Shown: in pieces, positions 1-6,812 of the stretch
How positions within the stretch are numbered: the stretch's first letter is position 1
How the letters are laid out: each line of letters begins with the position of its first letter
From: Chloroflexota bacterium
GTDB lineage: Bacteria; Chloroflexota; Dehalococcoidia; Lucifugimonadales; JADFKI01
Assembly: GCA_024648655.1 (NCBI GenBank)
Contig: JAGGDZ010000167.1
Coordinates: forward strand, 1-15,132
Length of the DNA stretch: 15,132 nt
Direction: 5' to 3'
Translations under genes and position numbers: made by a program
The notes under the pieces: generated by a model
What the model was told of the DNA's origin: nothing
Database searches by the model: none
The model's input: only the letters and a program-made list of their open reading frames with translations

Positions 1-135
1 ATCGGCGAGCAGGGTTGCCGAAGTAATCCAGAGCGCGCCGCCGATGAGGGACAAGACGCCCACTGCCAGAAGAACGCGGTGCAGTGTGTTGCGCGGAAGA
101 AATCCGGAGGTGCCGAAGCCTGTGAGCCAGGTCAT
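1..135 (-). CDS. Partial membrane protein, C-terminus beyond left edge
   Basis: An open frame runs from an ATG at 135-133 through the left edge, giving 45 codons without a stop. A strong Shine-Dalgarno sequence (AGGAGG, minus strand, 145-150) lies 9 bases before the ATG, which makes the start convincing. The visible N-terminus begins MTWLTGFGTSGFLPRN, has a few basic residues, and then a hydrophobic stretch from about residue 19 to 43 that should form one membrane segment. I do not recognise the family, since the N-terminus alone is not diagnostic. The gene points away from lysA's 3' end in the same direction, with about 340 bases between them, so it probably has its own promoter. Confidence 0.6.
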   Translation of the reverse strand, partial: MTWLTGFGTSGFLPRNTLHRVLLAVGVLSLIGGALWITSATLLAD

Positions 136-475
136 TTGAGAAACCCTCCTGCGCGTCTATGGATTGAGCATAGGTCGCCCAGTTCGCCGTGGTTTGTTTT
201 ACTACCATGAGGGACGATAGGCGAAAGTTGGCGACAAGGGCTGGAATTGTAACCTGATTTATGGCTGTATTGCAAGTCGGGTTCGCGGCTGTGCCCCTAG
301 GCAAAGTCATTGAAATTTCTGAGGGCATCTATAGTTTCCTGCGGGCCGTCAGCGACAAGCCGTCGGCAAACCCCTTCGTTGCGCGAACTCGTACCCTCTA
401 CGCGCTTCGCTGCCTAAAGGGTCGAATCCTGGTAATTCGGAGCCGGCTTCGTGCCTTGAAGTTGGACTCCGAAGC
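136..475. other. Spacer with no confident gene
   Basis: This 340-base stretch between the left-edge membrane protein gene and the lysA stop holds no recognisable gene. It contains the Shine-Dalgarno site of the left-edge gene (145-150), most of a doubtful 72-codon plus-strand frame (261-479), and a hairpin just downstream of lysA (436-473). I saw no clear paired -35/-10 promoter, tRNA or mobile-element end. Confidence 0.5.
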
Positions 476-479
476 CTAG
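261..479 (+). CDS. Doubtful small ORF, 72 aa
   Basis: This is an ATG-started frame of 72 codons that ends inside the last codons of lysA on the other strand. There is no Shine-Dalgarno sequence before the ATG. The product is basic near its C-terminus, lacks a clear membrane segment and matches no family I know. By hand count, third-position GC is about 64%, only mildly above what chance would give here. It is listed because it occupies an otherwise empty spacer. It is more likely non-coding than a gene. Confidence 0.15.
   Translation: MAVLQVGFAAVPLGKVIEISEGIYSFLRAVSDKPSANPFVARTRTLYALRCLKGRILVIRSRLRALKLDSEA
436..473 (-). terminator. Hairpin just after lysA, possible terminator
   Basis: On the minus strand, 2 bases after the lysA stop, TTCGGAG (467-473) pairs with CTCCGAA (436-442). 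An inner 4-bp stem (447-450 with 458-461) lies within the loop. No T-run follows, so it may act as an RNA 3'-end stabiliser or weak terminator rather than a classic intrinsic terminator. Confidence 0.3.
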
Positions 480-1789
480 AACACATCCGCCATCATCATA
501 TCCGCATAGGTCTCTCGCCGCCGGATTAGTGTTGCGTCTCCGTTCTTAGCCATCACGATGGCAGGCCTGCCGTTCAGGTTATAGTTGCTCGCCATCGAAG
601 GCGCATATGCCCCCGATGACGGTATCGCCACGATGTCGCCCGGCTCAATCACAGGCATCTTGATATCCTTGACCAGCACATCCCCCGATTCGCAGTACTT
701 GCCAGCCAAGGTAACTACCTCTGCCGGAGGCGCGGACATTCTGCTTGCCAGCACCGCCTCATACTCCGAGCCGTAGATGGCCGGGCGAATGTTGTCGCCC
801 ATCCCGCCGTCCAGCGACACATACTTCCGCACGGTGGGAATGTCCTTGATGCCGCCAACCGTGTACAGCGCGACGCCCGCGCGCCCCACTATCGACCGTC
901 CCGGCTCCACAACTAACTGCGGAGTCCCGAAGCCAAGCTCGTCACACAGACGCGAAGTATATTTTGTGATGGCATCTGCGTACTCAGCGATCTTCGGAGG
1001 CGGTTCACTTCGCACATAGCCGATGGCAAAGCCGCCGCCCGGGCTGAACACCTTCAACTGCAACCCTTCCTCTTTGAACTGCGTCAAATAGTTCAGCACT
1101 ACCTCAATCGCAAACTCATAAGGTTCAAGCTCGAATATCGGTGATCCCAGGTGAAAATGTATGCCGACGAGATCCAGGTTCGGCGCTGCTATCGCCTGCC
1201 GTATCGCCCTGGCAGCATCCCCCGTCTCTATCGAAAAGCCAAACTTGCTGTCCAGAATGCCCGTTGTCGTCTTCTCGTGCGTATGAGCGTCGATGCCCGG
1301 CGACACACGCAGCATGATGTCCTGTCGAACGCCCCGCCGTCCTGCGATGGAGTCCAGCGATTCAAGTTCATGGAAGCTGTCCACCACAATCTGCCCGATA
1401 CCATAGTCCAGCGCGAATTCAAGCTCGTCAGGCGTCTTGTTGTTCCCGTGAAAATAGACATCGTCCGGAGGAACATCCGCGGCGCGCGCCACCGCAAGCT
1501 CTCCCCCGGATACGACATCAAGCCCAAGCCCTTCCTCAGCAACAAGACGCGCGATTGCCGGATTCACGAACGCCTTCGATGCGTAAGCCACGCGGCTGTT
1601 TGGGTAGCGAGCGCCGAATTCCGTCCTGAATTCGCGGCACATTCCTCGCAGGGTATCCTCGTCGAACACATACAGCGGCGTACCGTACTCCGCTGCCAGG
1701 TCCACCATGTCGCACCCTCCAATAACCAAGTGGTCGTCCTCATTCACTGCCGCCGTAAATGGAAAGAGGTTGATATTTTCAAAGCTCAT
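476..1789 (-). CDS. lysA: Diaminopimelate decarboxylase
   Basis: This enzyme converts meso-diaminopimelate to L-lysine and CO2, the last step of lysine biosynthesis; it is PLP-dependent and cytosolic. The motifs are textbook for the alanine-racemase-fold decarboxylases. Numbered from the chosen start, they are the PLP lysine in YASKAF (K72), HFHLGS (around H213), the phosphate-binding GGG (251-253), EPGRSIV (295-301) and the CESGD motif with catalytic cysteine C366. At 437 residues the length is normal. I chose the ATG at 1789 because GGAG sits 8 bases upstream. A GTG at 1828 gives 13 more residues but has no Shine-Dalgarno site and lies beside a likely -10 box. No other lysine genes adjoin it. 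A hairpin separates it from the DmdA-like gene upstream, so it is probably transcribed alone. Confidence 0.96.
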   Translation of the reverse strand: MSFENINLFPFTAAVNEDDHLVIGGCDMVDLAAEYGTPLYVFDEDTLRGMCREFRTEFGARYPNSRVAYASKAFVNPAIARLVAEEGLGLDVVSGGELAVARAADVPPDDVYFHGNNKTPDELEFALDYGIGQIVVDSFHELESLDSIAGRRGVRQDIMLRVSPGIDAHTHEKTTTGILDSKFGFSIETGDAARAIRQAIAAPNLDLVGIHFHLGSPIFELEPYEFAIEVVLNYLTQFKEEGLQLKVFSPGGGFAIGYVRSEPPPKIAEYADAITKYTSRLCDELGFGTPQLVVEPGRSIVGRAGVALYTVGGIKDIPTVRKYVSLDGGMGDNIRPAIYGSEYEAVLASRMSAPPAEVVTLAGKYCESGDVLVKDIKMPVIEPGDIVAIPSSGAYAPSMASNYNLNGRPAIVMAKNGDATLIRRRETYADMMMADVF

Positions 1790-1832
1790 TGTCAATACTC
1801 CATAGCCGTGTTTTCTTTCGTCCGCCACTTAT

Positions 1833-1841
1833 GTTATATCA
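1833..1841 (-). promoter_or_regulatory. Extended -10 promoter candidate for lysA
   Basis: The minus strand reads TGATATAAC, an extended -10 element (TG-N-TATAAC). No good -35 box is visible at 16-18 bases, which is tolerated with extended -10 promoters. Transcription would begin near 1826, giving a leader of roughly 37 bases to the ATG at 1789. It would leave the alternative GTG at 1828 outside the transcript. Confidence 0.35.
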
Positions 1842-1924
1842 ATGTGCGCCATTAGCGAAACAAGCAGCTCGCAGCAGCAGTGGAATCTTGCTCTTCTGAC
1901 TTTGGGGACGTCTTTCACAAAGCG

Positions 1925-1949
1925 AGAGACCTCGAAAATCGAGGTCTCT
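1925..1949 (-). terminator. Hairpin terminator after the DmdA-like gene
   Basis: A perfect 11-bp inverted repeat (1925-1935 with 1939-1949; arms AGAGACCTCGA and TCGAGGTCTCT) has a 3-base loop and lies 24 bases past the stop at 1974. On the minus strand the stem is followed by CGCTTTG, a poor T-tract. It is therefore a strong hairpin but an imperfect intrinsic terminator. It separates the DmdA-like gene from lysA. Confidence 0.55.
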
Positions 1950-1973
1950 TCATTCCATGCTATGTAGTATGCG

Positions 1974-3215
1974 CTATAATTCCATTTTCGGCATTTCCTT
2001 TGTCGGATCGAAGAAAGGGACACGTACGACTTCGGCGTCCACGATGCCGTCGGCGGGTAGCTCCACCTTCGCCTGTGTTCCACGCCGCCAGTGCGAGCGC
2101 GGCATGACCGCGAGCGCGATGTTCGATCCCATGTTGGGCGACCAGAACGCGCTGGTGCAGTAGCCGACATCGTCGCCGGTGTCGCTGTCTTTCACGAGGT
2201 AGAAGCTCTCGTTGTACCAGGAAATCGGCTCGCCGCCGACCCTCAATCCTACGAGTCGCTGCTTCACGCCCTCTTCCTTGATTCGCATGAGCGCGTCCTT
2301 GCCTACAAAGTCGTCCTTGTTCAGGTCAACCTGCCAGCCGAGCCTAACCTCATACGGGTTGTTCTCGATGTCCATATCCTGCCCGTAAGACAAGATGCCC
2401 GCCTCCAGCCGTCTGATGTGGCTGGGGGCGATGACCCGCAGGTTGAACTCCGCGCCCTGCTCCAGGATGTGGGGCCACACGTCGTCCGCATAGAGCATGG
2501 CGTCGTGCAAGTATATCTCGAAGCCCACCTCAGCAGAGAATCCAGTGCGCGAGACGGTTACATCCCGTCCGTTCAATGTTGACCTAAGCAGCCCATAGTA
2601 CGGGATTGCACGGACCTGCTCCCCGAACATCTTCTCCATCAGGTCCACCGACTTGGGTCCCTGTATCTGCACGGGCGATACATCAATCTCGTTGATGCTG
2701 ACATTGAACCTGCCCGTGTGGTTCACCCCCTGCGCCCATAGCAGCAGGTCCGAGTCCGAGATGCTGAACCAGAACTCGTCCTCCGCCACGCGCAGCAACA
2801 CCGGGTCGTTGATTACTCCGCCGTGCTGGTTGCAAAGAATGACATATCGCGCCTGCATCGGTGGCAGGAGCGTATGAACATCCCGAGTGATGATGTAGTC
2901 CACGAATGCGGCCGCATCAGGTCCTTTAATCTGAATCTGCCGCTCCACCGCCACATCCCACATGCTCACATGCTGCGTCAGGTACTTGTACTCTTCCAGA
3001 AGCCCTCCATCTTCCGGCTTGATATACGCGCGCGGGTGATACATATGATTGTATGTCGTGTATGCCCAGCAACCGGCCGCCTTGGACAGATGCCACCACG
3101 GAGACTTTCTGATGCGCGTTGAGATGAGCATCTTTGCATCACTGTTCCCGCTCTGACGCAGGTTGATAGGCAATGTACGCCGCTTGAGACCGTCAATAAC
3201 CAGAGTTTGCGCCAC
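1974..3215 (-). CDS. DmdA-like GcvT-family demethylase/aminomethyltransferase
   Basis: This is a stand-alone GcvT-fold protein of 413 residues. The family moves a methyl or methylene group from a small substrate to tetrahydrofolate. The text resembles DMSP demethylase (DmdA) more than glycine-cleavage T-protein: YNHM near the N-terminus, WDVAVERQ (86-93), GGVINDPV (132-139) and GFEIY (231-235). The conserved acidic residue of the GG..ND motif is present (D137), as are E233 and Y235, which by my recollection correspond to active-site residues of DmdA. The C-terminal barrel (about 310-405) contains NNPYEVRLGW upstream and GKDAL. I chose the GTG at 3215 because GGAGG lies 8 bases upstream; the TTG at 3233 would include that site in the coding region. 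About 35 residues precede the usual DmdA start. The FAD-GcvT fusion lies 226 bases upstream on the same strand. The true substrate (DMSP, dimethylglycine, sarcosine or another methylated compound) cannot be read from sequence. Confidence 0.75.
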   Translation of the reverse strand: MAQTLVIDGLKRRTLPINLRQSGNSDAKMLISTRIRKSPWWHLSKAAGCWAYTTYNHMYHPRAYIKPEDGGLLEEYKYLTQHVSMWDVAVERQIQIKGPDAAAFVDYIITRDVHTLLPPMQARYVILCNQHGGVINDPVLLRVAEDEFWFSISDSDLLLWAQGVNHTGRFNVSINEIDVSPVQIQGPKSVDLMEKMFGEQVRAIPYYGLLRSTLNGRDVTVSRTGFSAEVGFEIYLHDAMLYADDVWPHILEQGAEFNLRVIAPSHIRRLEAGILSYGQDMDIENNPYEVRLGWQVDLNKDDFVGKDALMRIKEEGVKQRLVGLRVGGEPISWYNESFYLVKDSDTGDDVGYCTSAFWSPNMGSNIALAVMPRSHWRRGTQAKVELPADGIVDAEVVRVPFFDPTKEMPKMEL

Positions 3216-3231
3216 CTTAATAACCTCCAGC

Positions 3232-3251
3232 AATTGGCATTAACGCCAATT
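3232..3251. promoter_or_regulatory. Imperfect 20-bp palindrome before the DmdA-like gene
   Basis: AATTGGCATT and AACGCCAATT form a 20-bp palindrome with one mismatched pair. It sits 3 bases upstream of the Shine-Dalgarno site (3224-3228) of the DmdA-like gene. It could be an operator for a dimeric repressor or an RNA hairpin that controls ribosome access. Confidence 0.4.
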
Positions 3252-3379
3252 CGACTTCACGCAACGCATATAGATTAAGTTTTGCTAAACTCTACGCTTA
3301 CCTCCCTTACTAACACCTTTATTCACACCGGAAATCCTGTCAACAGATTAGGAATAGGTTTGAATCACTTCACCCTCGT

Positions 3380-3396
3380 CCTGAGCCTGTCGAAGG
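3380..3396. repeat. CCTGAGCCTGTCGAAGG dispersed motif
   Basis: This 17-mer matches a semi-palindromic extragenic motif that I recall seeing in spacers of many bacterial genomes. It lies just downstream of the FAD-GcvT fusion gene, in the spacer before the DmdA-like gene. A shorter related string (CCTTCGACAGG, near 5207-5217) occurs inside the fusion gene and is probably chance. Confidence 0.4.
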
Positions 3397-3408
3397 TTGT
3401 TCATCCAT

Positions 3409-3451
3409 GTCACCCCCCGGTCAAGCCTTCGTCACCCCAGATCAAGCCTTC
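3409..3451. repeat. Tandem duplication (22 and 21 bp) across a stop codon
   Basis: Two adjacent imperfect copies, 3409-3430 and 3431-3451, each start GTCACCCC and end TCAAGCCTTC. The copy at 3431-3451 contains the stop codon of the FAD-GcvT fusion gene (3442-3444). The GTCACCCC...TCAAG wording resembles a known class of extragenic repeat. The last codons of the gene may therefore derive from a repeat insertion. Confidence 0.75.
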
Positions 3452-5937
3452 ATCTTGCTGCCGTCAGGGTCGTACAGGGGTTCACGCGCAACCGTAGCCG
3501 AGAGGCGATTCCCGAAGTACAGCACATCCACCTTCGTCCCAACCTCAGCGTACTCAGAGGGCAGGTAGCCATACACGATGCCCTTGCCGATAGAGTGTCC
3601 GTAGTTCGCGCTTGTCACATAACCAAGCACGCGGTCGCCGCCCATGCTGCTATCAATTATCGGTTCCTTGCCCATCACCACCGCGTCTGCGTCGTCCAGC
3701 GTCATGCAGCACAGCTTGTGACTCACGCCCGCCGTGCGAACCTGCCTGAGCGCGTCCCTGCCTATGAAGTCGCCCTTTCGCATTCTTACCGCAAAACCGA
3801 TGCCCGCCTCGTAAGGGTTGTACTCGGTGTGGATGTCGTTGCCCCACAGCCGGTATCCCTTCTCCAGGCGCAGCGAGTCAAACGCGCCGCCGCCCGCCGC
3901 TATAACACCAAGCGGCTGCCCGACTTCCCAGAGGATATCCCACAGCCGCAGTCCCTGCTCTGAGGGCGCGTATATCTCCCAGCCCAGTTCGCCAACATAG
4001 GAGATACGCAGCGCGAGCGCGGGCACTTCGCCAATCGTGATGTGTCTTGCGCTCATGTACGGGAAGCCGTCGTTGCTCAGGTCGTCATCGGACACGCGGC
4101 TCAGCAGGTCGCGGGCGCGAGGACCCCACAGCCCGATGCAGCATAGCGAAGCAGACACGTCGGTTATCCTTGCTGAGCCGTCAGACGGCAAGTGCGCCTC
4201 TATCCACGCGAAGTCGTGTATGCTCATCGCACCGCCCGTCACGACCATGAAGCGGTCTTCTGCAAGGCGAGTAACGGTCAGGTCGCATTTGATGCCTCCG
4301 CTCGGCGTGAGCATCGAGGTATAGGTGATGCTGCCGATGGGCTTGTTAATCTGGTTCGTGGCGAGGCGTTGAAGCGCGCCCAGCGCACAAGGTCCCGTCA
4401 CCTCGAACTTGGCGAACGGGGTCATGTCGAACATTGCGACTCGTTCGCGCGCGGCGACGTGCTCGGCAGCGACAGTCGGCGACCACTCGCGCGCCTCCCA
4501 GCCTGTGCGAGTCTCGCCCATAACCGTCAGGGAATCTAGCAGACCTTCGTTAGCCGCATACCACTGGGGACGCTCCCAGCCCGCGTTCTCGAAGAAGACG
4601 CCGCCCAGTTCCTGCTGCCGCGCAAAGAACGGAGTCAGCCGCAGGTTGCGCGGGTGTTCCATCTGCTGGCGTGGGTGGATGATGTCATAGACTTCGCGAT
4701 ACTGCTGCGCGGCGCGTGCCCGCACATAGGAGCGTGTGTAAGCGTGAGGATGGAAGCGCCGGATGTCGCACTCGCGCAGGTCGGTCGTCGGCTCGCCATT
4801 CACAATCCACTCAGCGACTGCTCTGCCCACGCCACCCGCCTGCGTAATCCATACCGCCTGCGCCGACCAGAACCCTTTGACTTGCGGCGCTTCCCCAAGT
4901 ACCGGAAACCCGTCAGTGGTGAACGAGAACATGCCGTTGAACTTGCGGGTTAAGCCCACACCCTTCAGACCCGGTAGCAACTCACCGGCTGCAGCTGCTG
5001 CCCTCTCGAAGTGCTGTGATGTGAACTCCTTCTCCGCGGGTGCGATGGGGGCGTCCTGATGGTCGAGGATGTCATCCGCGTCCACCAGCAGCGGTTCGTG
5101 ATTGTACGAGCCGATGCCATAGGACTCGCCAACCTGCCGGAAATACATCGCCTCGTCCTGATGCCGTAGGAGTGGCTGGCTTATCTCCTCAGTCGCGCCT
5201 GCCAGTCCTTCGACAGGCGTGGTAACAGCGTACAAGTGCTCCATCGGAGACAGCGGTATTGGCACGCCCGCGTATCCACCGAGCTTTGGCGCCCATATCC
5301 CTGCGCATGCAACAACTAAGTCCGTGTTAATGTCGCCGTGCGAGGTATGAACCGCGCTTATTTTCCCTGCGCTGTGTGTGCCGCCGTCGATGGCGAAGCC
5401 GGTAACCTTCACGCCGCCATAGAATGAAGCGCCGCTTCGCTCGGCTTCGCGCGCCATCGACTCGGCAGGCATGGTAGCATTCGTCTGTATGTCGGACGGT
5501 ACATACAGAGCGCCGAGGATACGCTCCGACAGCATCGGAATGAACTCGCGCGCCTCACCGGGGCTAATGACATGCGCCTCAATTCCCCAGCTCTTGCCGT
5601 AGCCTGCCTTGCGCTTCAGATCGGCAAGGCGTTCCGGCGTCCATGCCACTTCAAGGCTGCCCACATTCTTTGCGCATGGCTCGCCGTTAAGGGTAAGCTC
5701 GCTCCACAGGTCAACGGTATATTTGGCGAAGCCTGCCATAGTCTTCGACGGGTTGACCTGAAAGACAAGTCCCGGCGCGTGGGAAGTAGAGCCGCCGGTC
5801 TCGAACAGGGGACCTTGCTCGACCACGACAACGTCTCGCCAACCAAGTTTGGTGAGGTGATAGGCGACGCTGCAACCTACGATGCCCGCGCCAATGACGA
5901 CGACTCTGGCATGCTTCGGAAGGGTGAAATCGGACAT
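3442..5937 (-). CDS. Dimethylglycine/sarcosine dehydrogenase-type FAD-GcvT fusion
   Basis: The product is 831 residues, the usual length of the dimethylglycine/sarcosine dehydrogenase family. These enzymes oxidatively remove an N-methyl group and pass the one-carbon unit to tetrahydrofolate. Domains in order are: a DAO-type FAD domain (about 8-375) with VVVIGAGIVG near the N-terminus; an FAO_M linker (about 380-435); GcvT N-terminal domain (about 440-700), whose GGIKCDLTV carries the expected acidic residue D552; and a GcvT C-terminal barrel (about 710-825) with IGRDAL. H53 in GSTSHAPG matches the histidine that binds FAD covalently in mammalian dimethylglycine dehydrogenase, though the usual Trp before it is Ser. 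I chose the ATG at 5937; the upstream TTG at 5955 is less likely. Its neighbour downstream is the DmdA-like gene, suggesting a shared demethylation role. The exact amine substrate is undetermined. Confidence 0.9.
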   Translation of the reverse strand: MSDFTLPKHARVVVIGAGIVGCSVAYHLTKLGWRDVVVVEQGPLFETGGSTSHAPGLVFQVNPSKTMAGFAKYTVDLWSELTLNGEPCAKNVGSLEVAWTPERLADLKRKAGYGKSWGIEAHVISPGEAREFIPMLSERILGALYVPSDIQTNATMPAESMAREAERSGASFYGGVKVTGFAIDGGTHSAGKISAVHTSHGDINTDLVVACAGIWAPKLGGYAGVPIPLSPMEHLYAVTTPVEGLAGATEEISQPLLRHQDEAMYFRQVGESYGIGSYNHEPLLVDADDILDHQDAPIAPAEKEFTSQHFERAAAAAGELLPGLKGVGLTRKFNGMFSFTTDGFPVLGEAPQVKGFWSAQAVWITQAGGVGRAVAEWIVNGEPTTDLRECDIRRFHPHAYTRSYVRARAAQQYREVYDIIHPRQQMEHPRNLRLTPFFARQQELGGVFFENAGWERPQWYAANEGLLDSLTVMGETRTGWEAREWSPTVAAEHVAARERVAMFDMTPFAKFEVTGPCALGALQRLATNQINKPIGSITYTSMLTPSGGIKCDLTVTRLAEDRFMVVTGGAMSIHDFAWIEAHLPSDGSARITDVSASLCCIGLWGPRARDLLSRVSDDDLSNDGFPYMSARHITIGEVPALALRISYVGELGWEIYAPSEQGLRLWDILWEVGQPLGVIAAGGGAFDSLRLEKGYRLWGNDIHTEYNPYEAGIGFAVRMRKGDFIGRDALRQVRTAGVSHKLCCMTLDDADAVVMGKEPIIDSSMGGDRVLGYVTSANYGHSIGKGIVYGYLPSEYAEVGTKVDVLYFGNRLSATVAREPLYDPDGSKMKA

Positions 5938-6081
5938 GGTACCTATGTCTCCCAACCAAACGCAGGTATAAAGAACAGCCTAGTCAGCCGATGCTAACAT
6001 AAGAAAGGCGTGTATGTAAGGGGGAAATTGACAGGATGTTAAACAGATTTTAGAACGGGACAAGAAAGGACATAATAACGC

Positions 6082-6792
6082 CTAGTGATCCACACTAACC
6101 TTTAACAACGCCGGCAGCTCCCCCGCGCTCCTCAACACCATCGCCGGCTCGTAATCCTCGAACGCCCCAAGCTCCGTGACGCCTGATAGCACGGCAGCGA
6201 AGCGCACGCCTGCACGCCGCGCCGTCTCGGCGTCAGTCAAGCTGTCCCCCACATATAGACACCGTTCTTTAGGCGTGGCAAGCGCCTTCACAGCACGCAG
6301 CAATCCCGTCGGGTCCGGCTTCATCTCTTCGACATCCTCGCCGCCAACTATGACCTCGAACCGTCCGTCCAATCCATCGCGCCGAAGAACACGTTCGATG
6401 CGCCGACGAAACTTCGACGACACGATGCCCAGCGCGATGTTCTGCCGCTCCAACGCATCGACCATTGAAGGCACGAACTCGAACATGGCGATCAAGTCGT
6501 GCAATATCACATCTGCTCGCTCTATGAACAGCCGCATAAACTCATCCCCATGTGCCGTGTGTTCATCGCCCGCAAGCGCGGTCAGCGTGCGCGGCAGCGA
6601 CAAGCCTATCGTATGGCGTATGGCGTCATCCGTGGCAGTGGGAAGCCCAAGTCGTCTCAGCGCATAGTTCGCACACTCGATTACGCCGTCGGAGGAATCC
6701 GCCAGCGTATAGTCGAAGTCGAATATGACGCTTCGAATCCCGACACCTTCCACTATCCTTCTCATCCTGTCTATCCTGTTAGCCCCGTTCAC
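6082..6792 (-). CDS. HAD-superfamily phosphatase, phosphoglycolate phosphatase-like
   Basis: This cytosolic HAD hydrolase has the complete phosphatase signature. Numbered from the GTG at 6792: motif I FDFDYTLADS with nucleophile D25 and acid/base D27; motif II GIVSS (S125); motif III EEMKPDP (K158); motif IV VGDSLTDAE (D183, D187). The helical cap between motifs I and II (about 35-110) fits the phosphoglycolate phosphatase/Gph type, but the substrate is not readable from sequence. The start is ambiguous. GTG at 6792 lies in a 17-bp duplication that in its ancestral form would have overlapped the previous gene's stop as GTGA. An ATG at 6765 has AGGA 8 bases upstream and gives a protein 9 residues shorter. 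Residues 6-14 are encoded by a 9-bp repeat array. It is the last gene of a three-gene operon after the MBL and dehalogenase-type HAD genes. Confidence 0.88.
   Translation of the reverse strand: MNGANRIDRMRRIVEGVGIRSVIFDFDYTLADSSDGVIECANYALRRLGLPTATDDAIRHTIGLSLPRTLTALAGDEHTAHGDEFMRLFIERADVILHDLIAMFEFVPSMVDALERQNIALGIVSSKFRRRIERVLRRDGLDGRFEVIVGGEDVEEMKPDPTGLLRAVKALATPKERCLYVGDSLTDAETARRAGVRFAAVLSGVTELGAFEDYEPAMVLRSAGELPALLKVSVDH
6753..6779. repeat. Three degenerate 9-bp units
   Basis: CTATCCTTC, TCATCCTGT and CTATCCTGT follow each other directly (plus-strand reading). The minus strand reads ACAGGATAG-type units, a wording seen in extragenic repeats of many bacteria and echoed here at about 6030 (GACAGGATG). 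The array lies in the first codons of the HAD phosphatase gene if GTG 6792 is the start. Confidence 0.5.
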
Positions 6793-6812
6793 AGTTTAGC
6801 CCCGTTCACAGT
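6779..6812. repeat. Perfect 17-bp tandem duplication at HAD gene junction
   Basis: TTAGCCCCGTTCACAGT occurs at 6779-6795 and again, adjacent, at 6796-6812. Read on the minus strand, each copy contains GTGA. In the copy at 6796-6812 this supplies the TGA that ends the dehalogenase-type HAD gene. In the copy at 6779-6795 it supplies the GTG that can start the phosphatase-type HAD gene. Confidence 0.95.
6789..6809 (-). promoter_or_regulatory. Six-codon reading frame linking the two HAD genes
   Basis: A GTG at 6809-6807 overlaps the stop of the upstream HAD gene (GTGA) and opens the frame MNGAKL, which stops at 6791-6789. That stop again overlaps, as GTGA, the GTG at 6792-6790 of the next gene. 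It is a direct product of the 17-bp duplication and could pass ribosomes from gene to gene. Function is inference. Confidence 0.3.

Noticed and set aside
1826..1828. GTG as an alternative lysA start (450 residues)
   Set aside because: It has no Shine-Dalgarno site and sits next to an extended -10 box, whereas ATG 1789 has GGAG at good spacing.
1151..1855. 234-codon open frame on the plus strand
   Set aside because: It lies wholly antisense to lysA, whose motifs are unmistakable. The product is rich in Arg/His/Val with no recognisable domain, as expected for a shadow of a GC-rich gene.
5207..5222. CCTTCGACAGG string inside the FAD-GcvT fusion gene
   Set aside because: It resembles the dispersed motif at 3380-3396 but encodes ordinary family residues in frame, so it is probably coincidence.
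6029..6057. TTGACA...TAGAAC promoter-like pair on the plus strand
   Set aside because: No plus-strand gene follows; it would fire antisense into the HAD phosphatase gene. The -10 match is weak and TTGACA overlaps a GACAGGATG repeat-like string.
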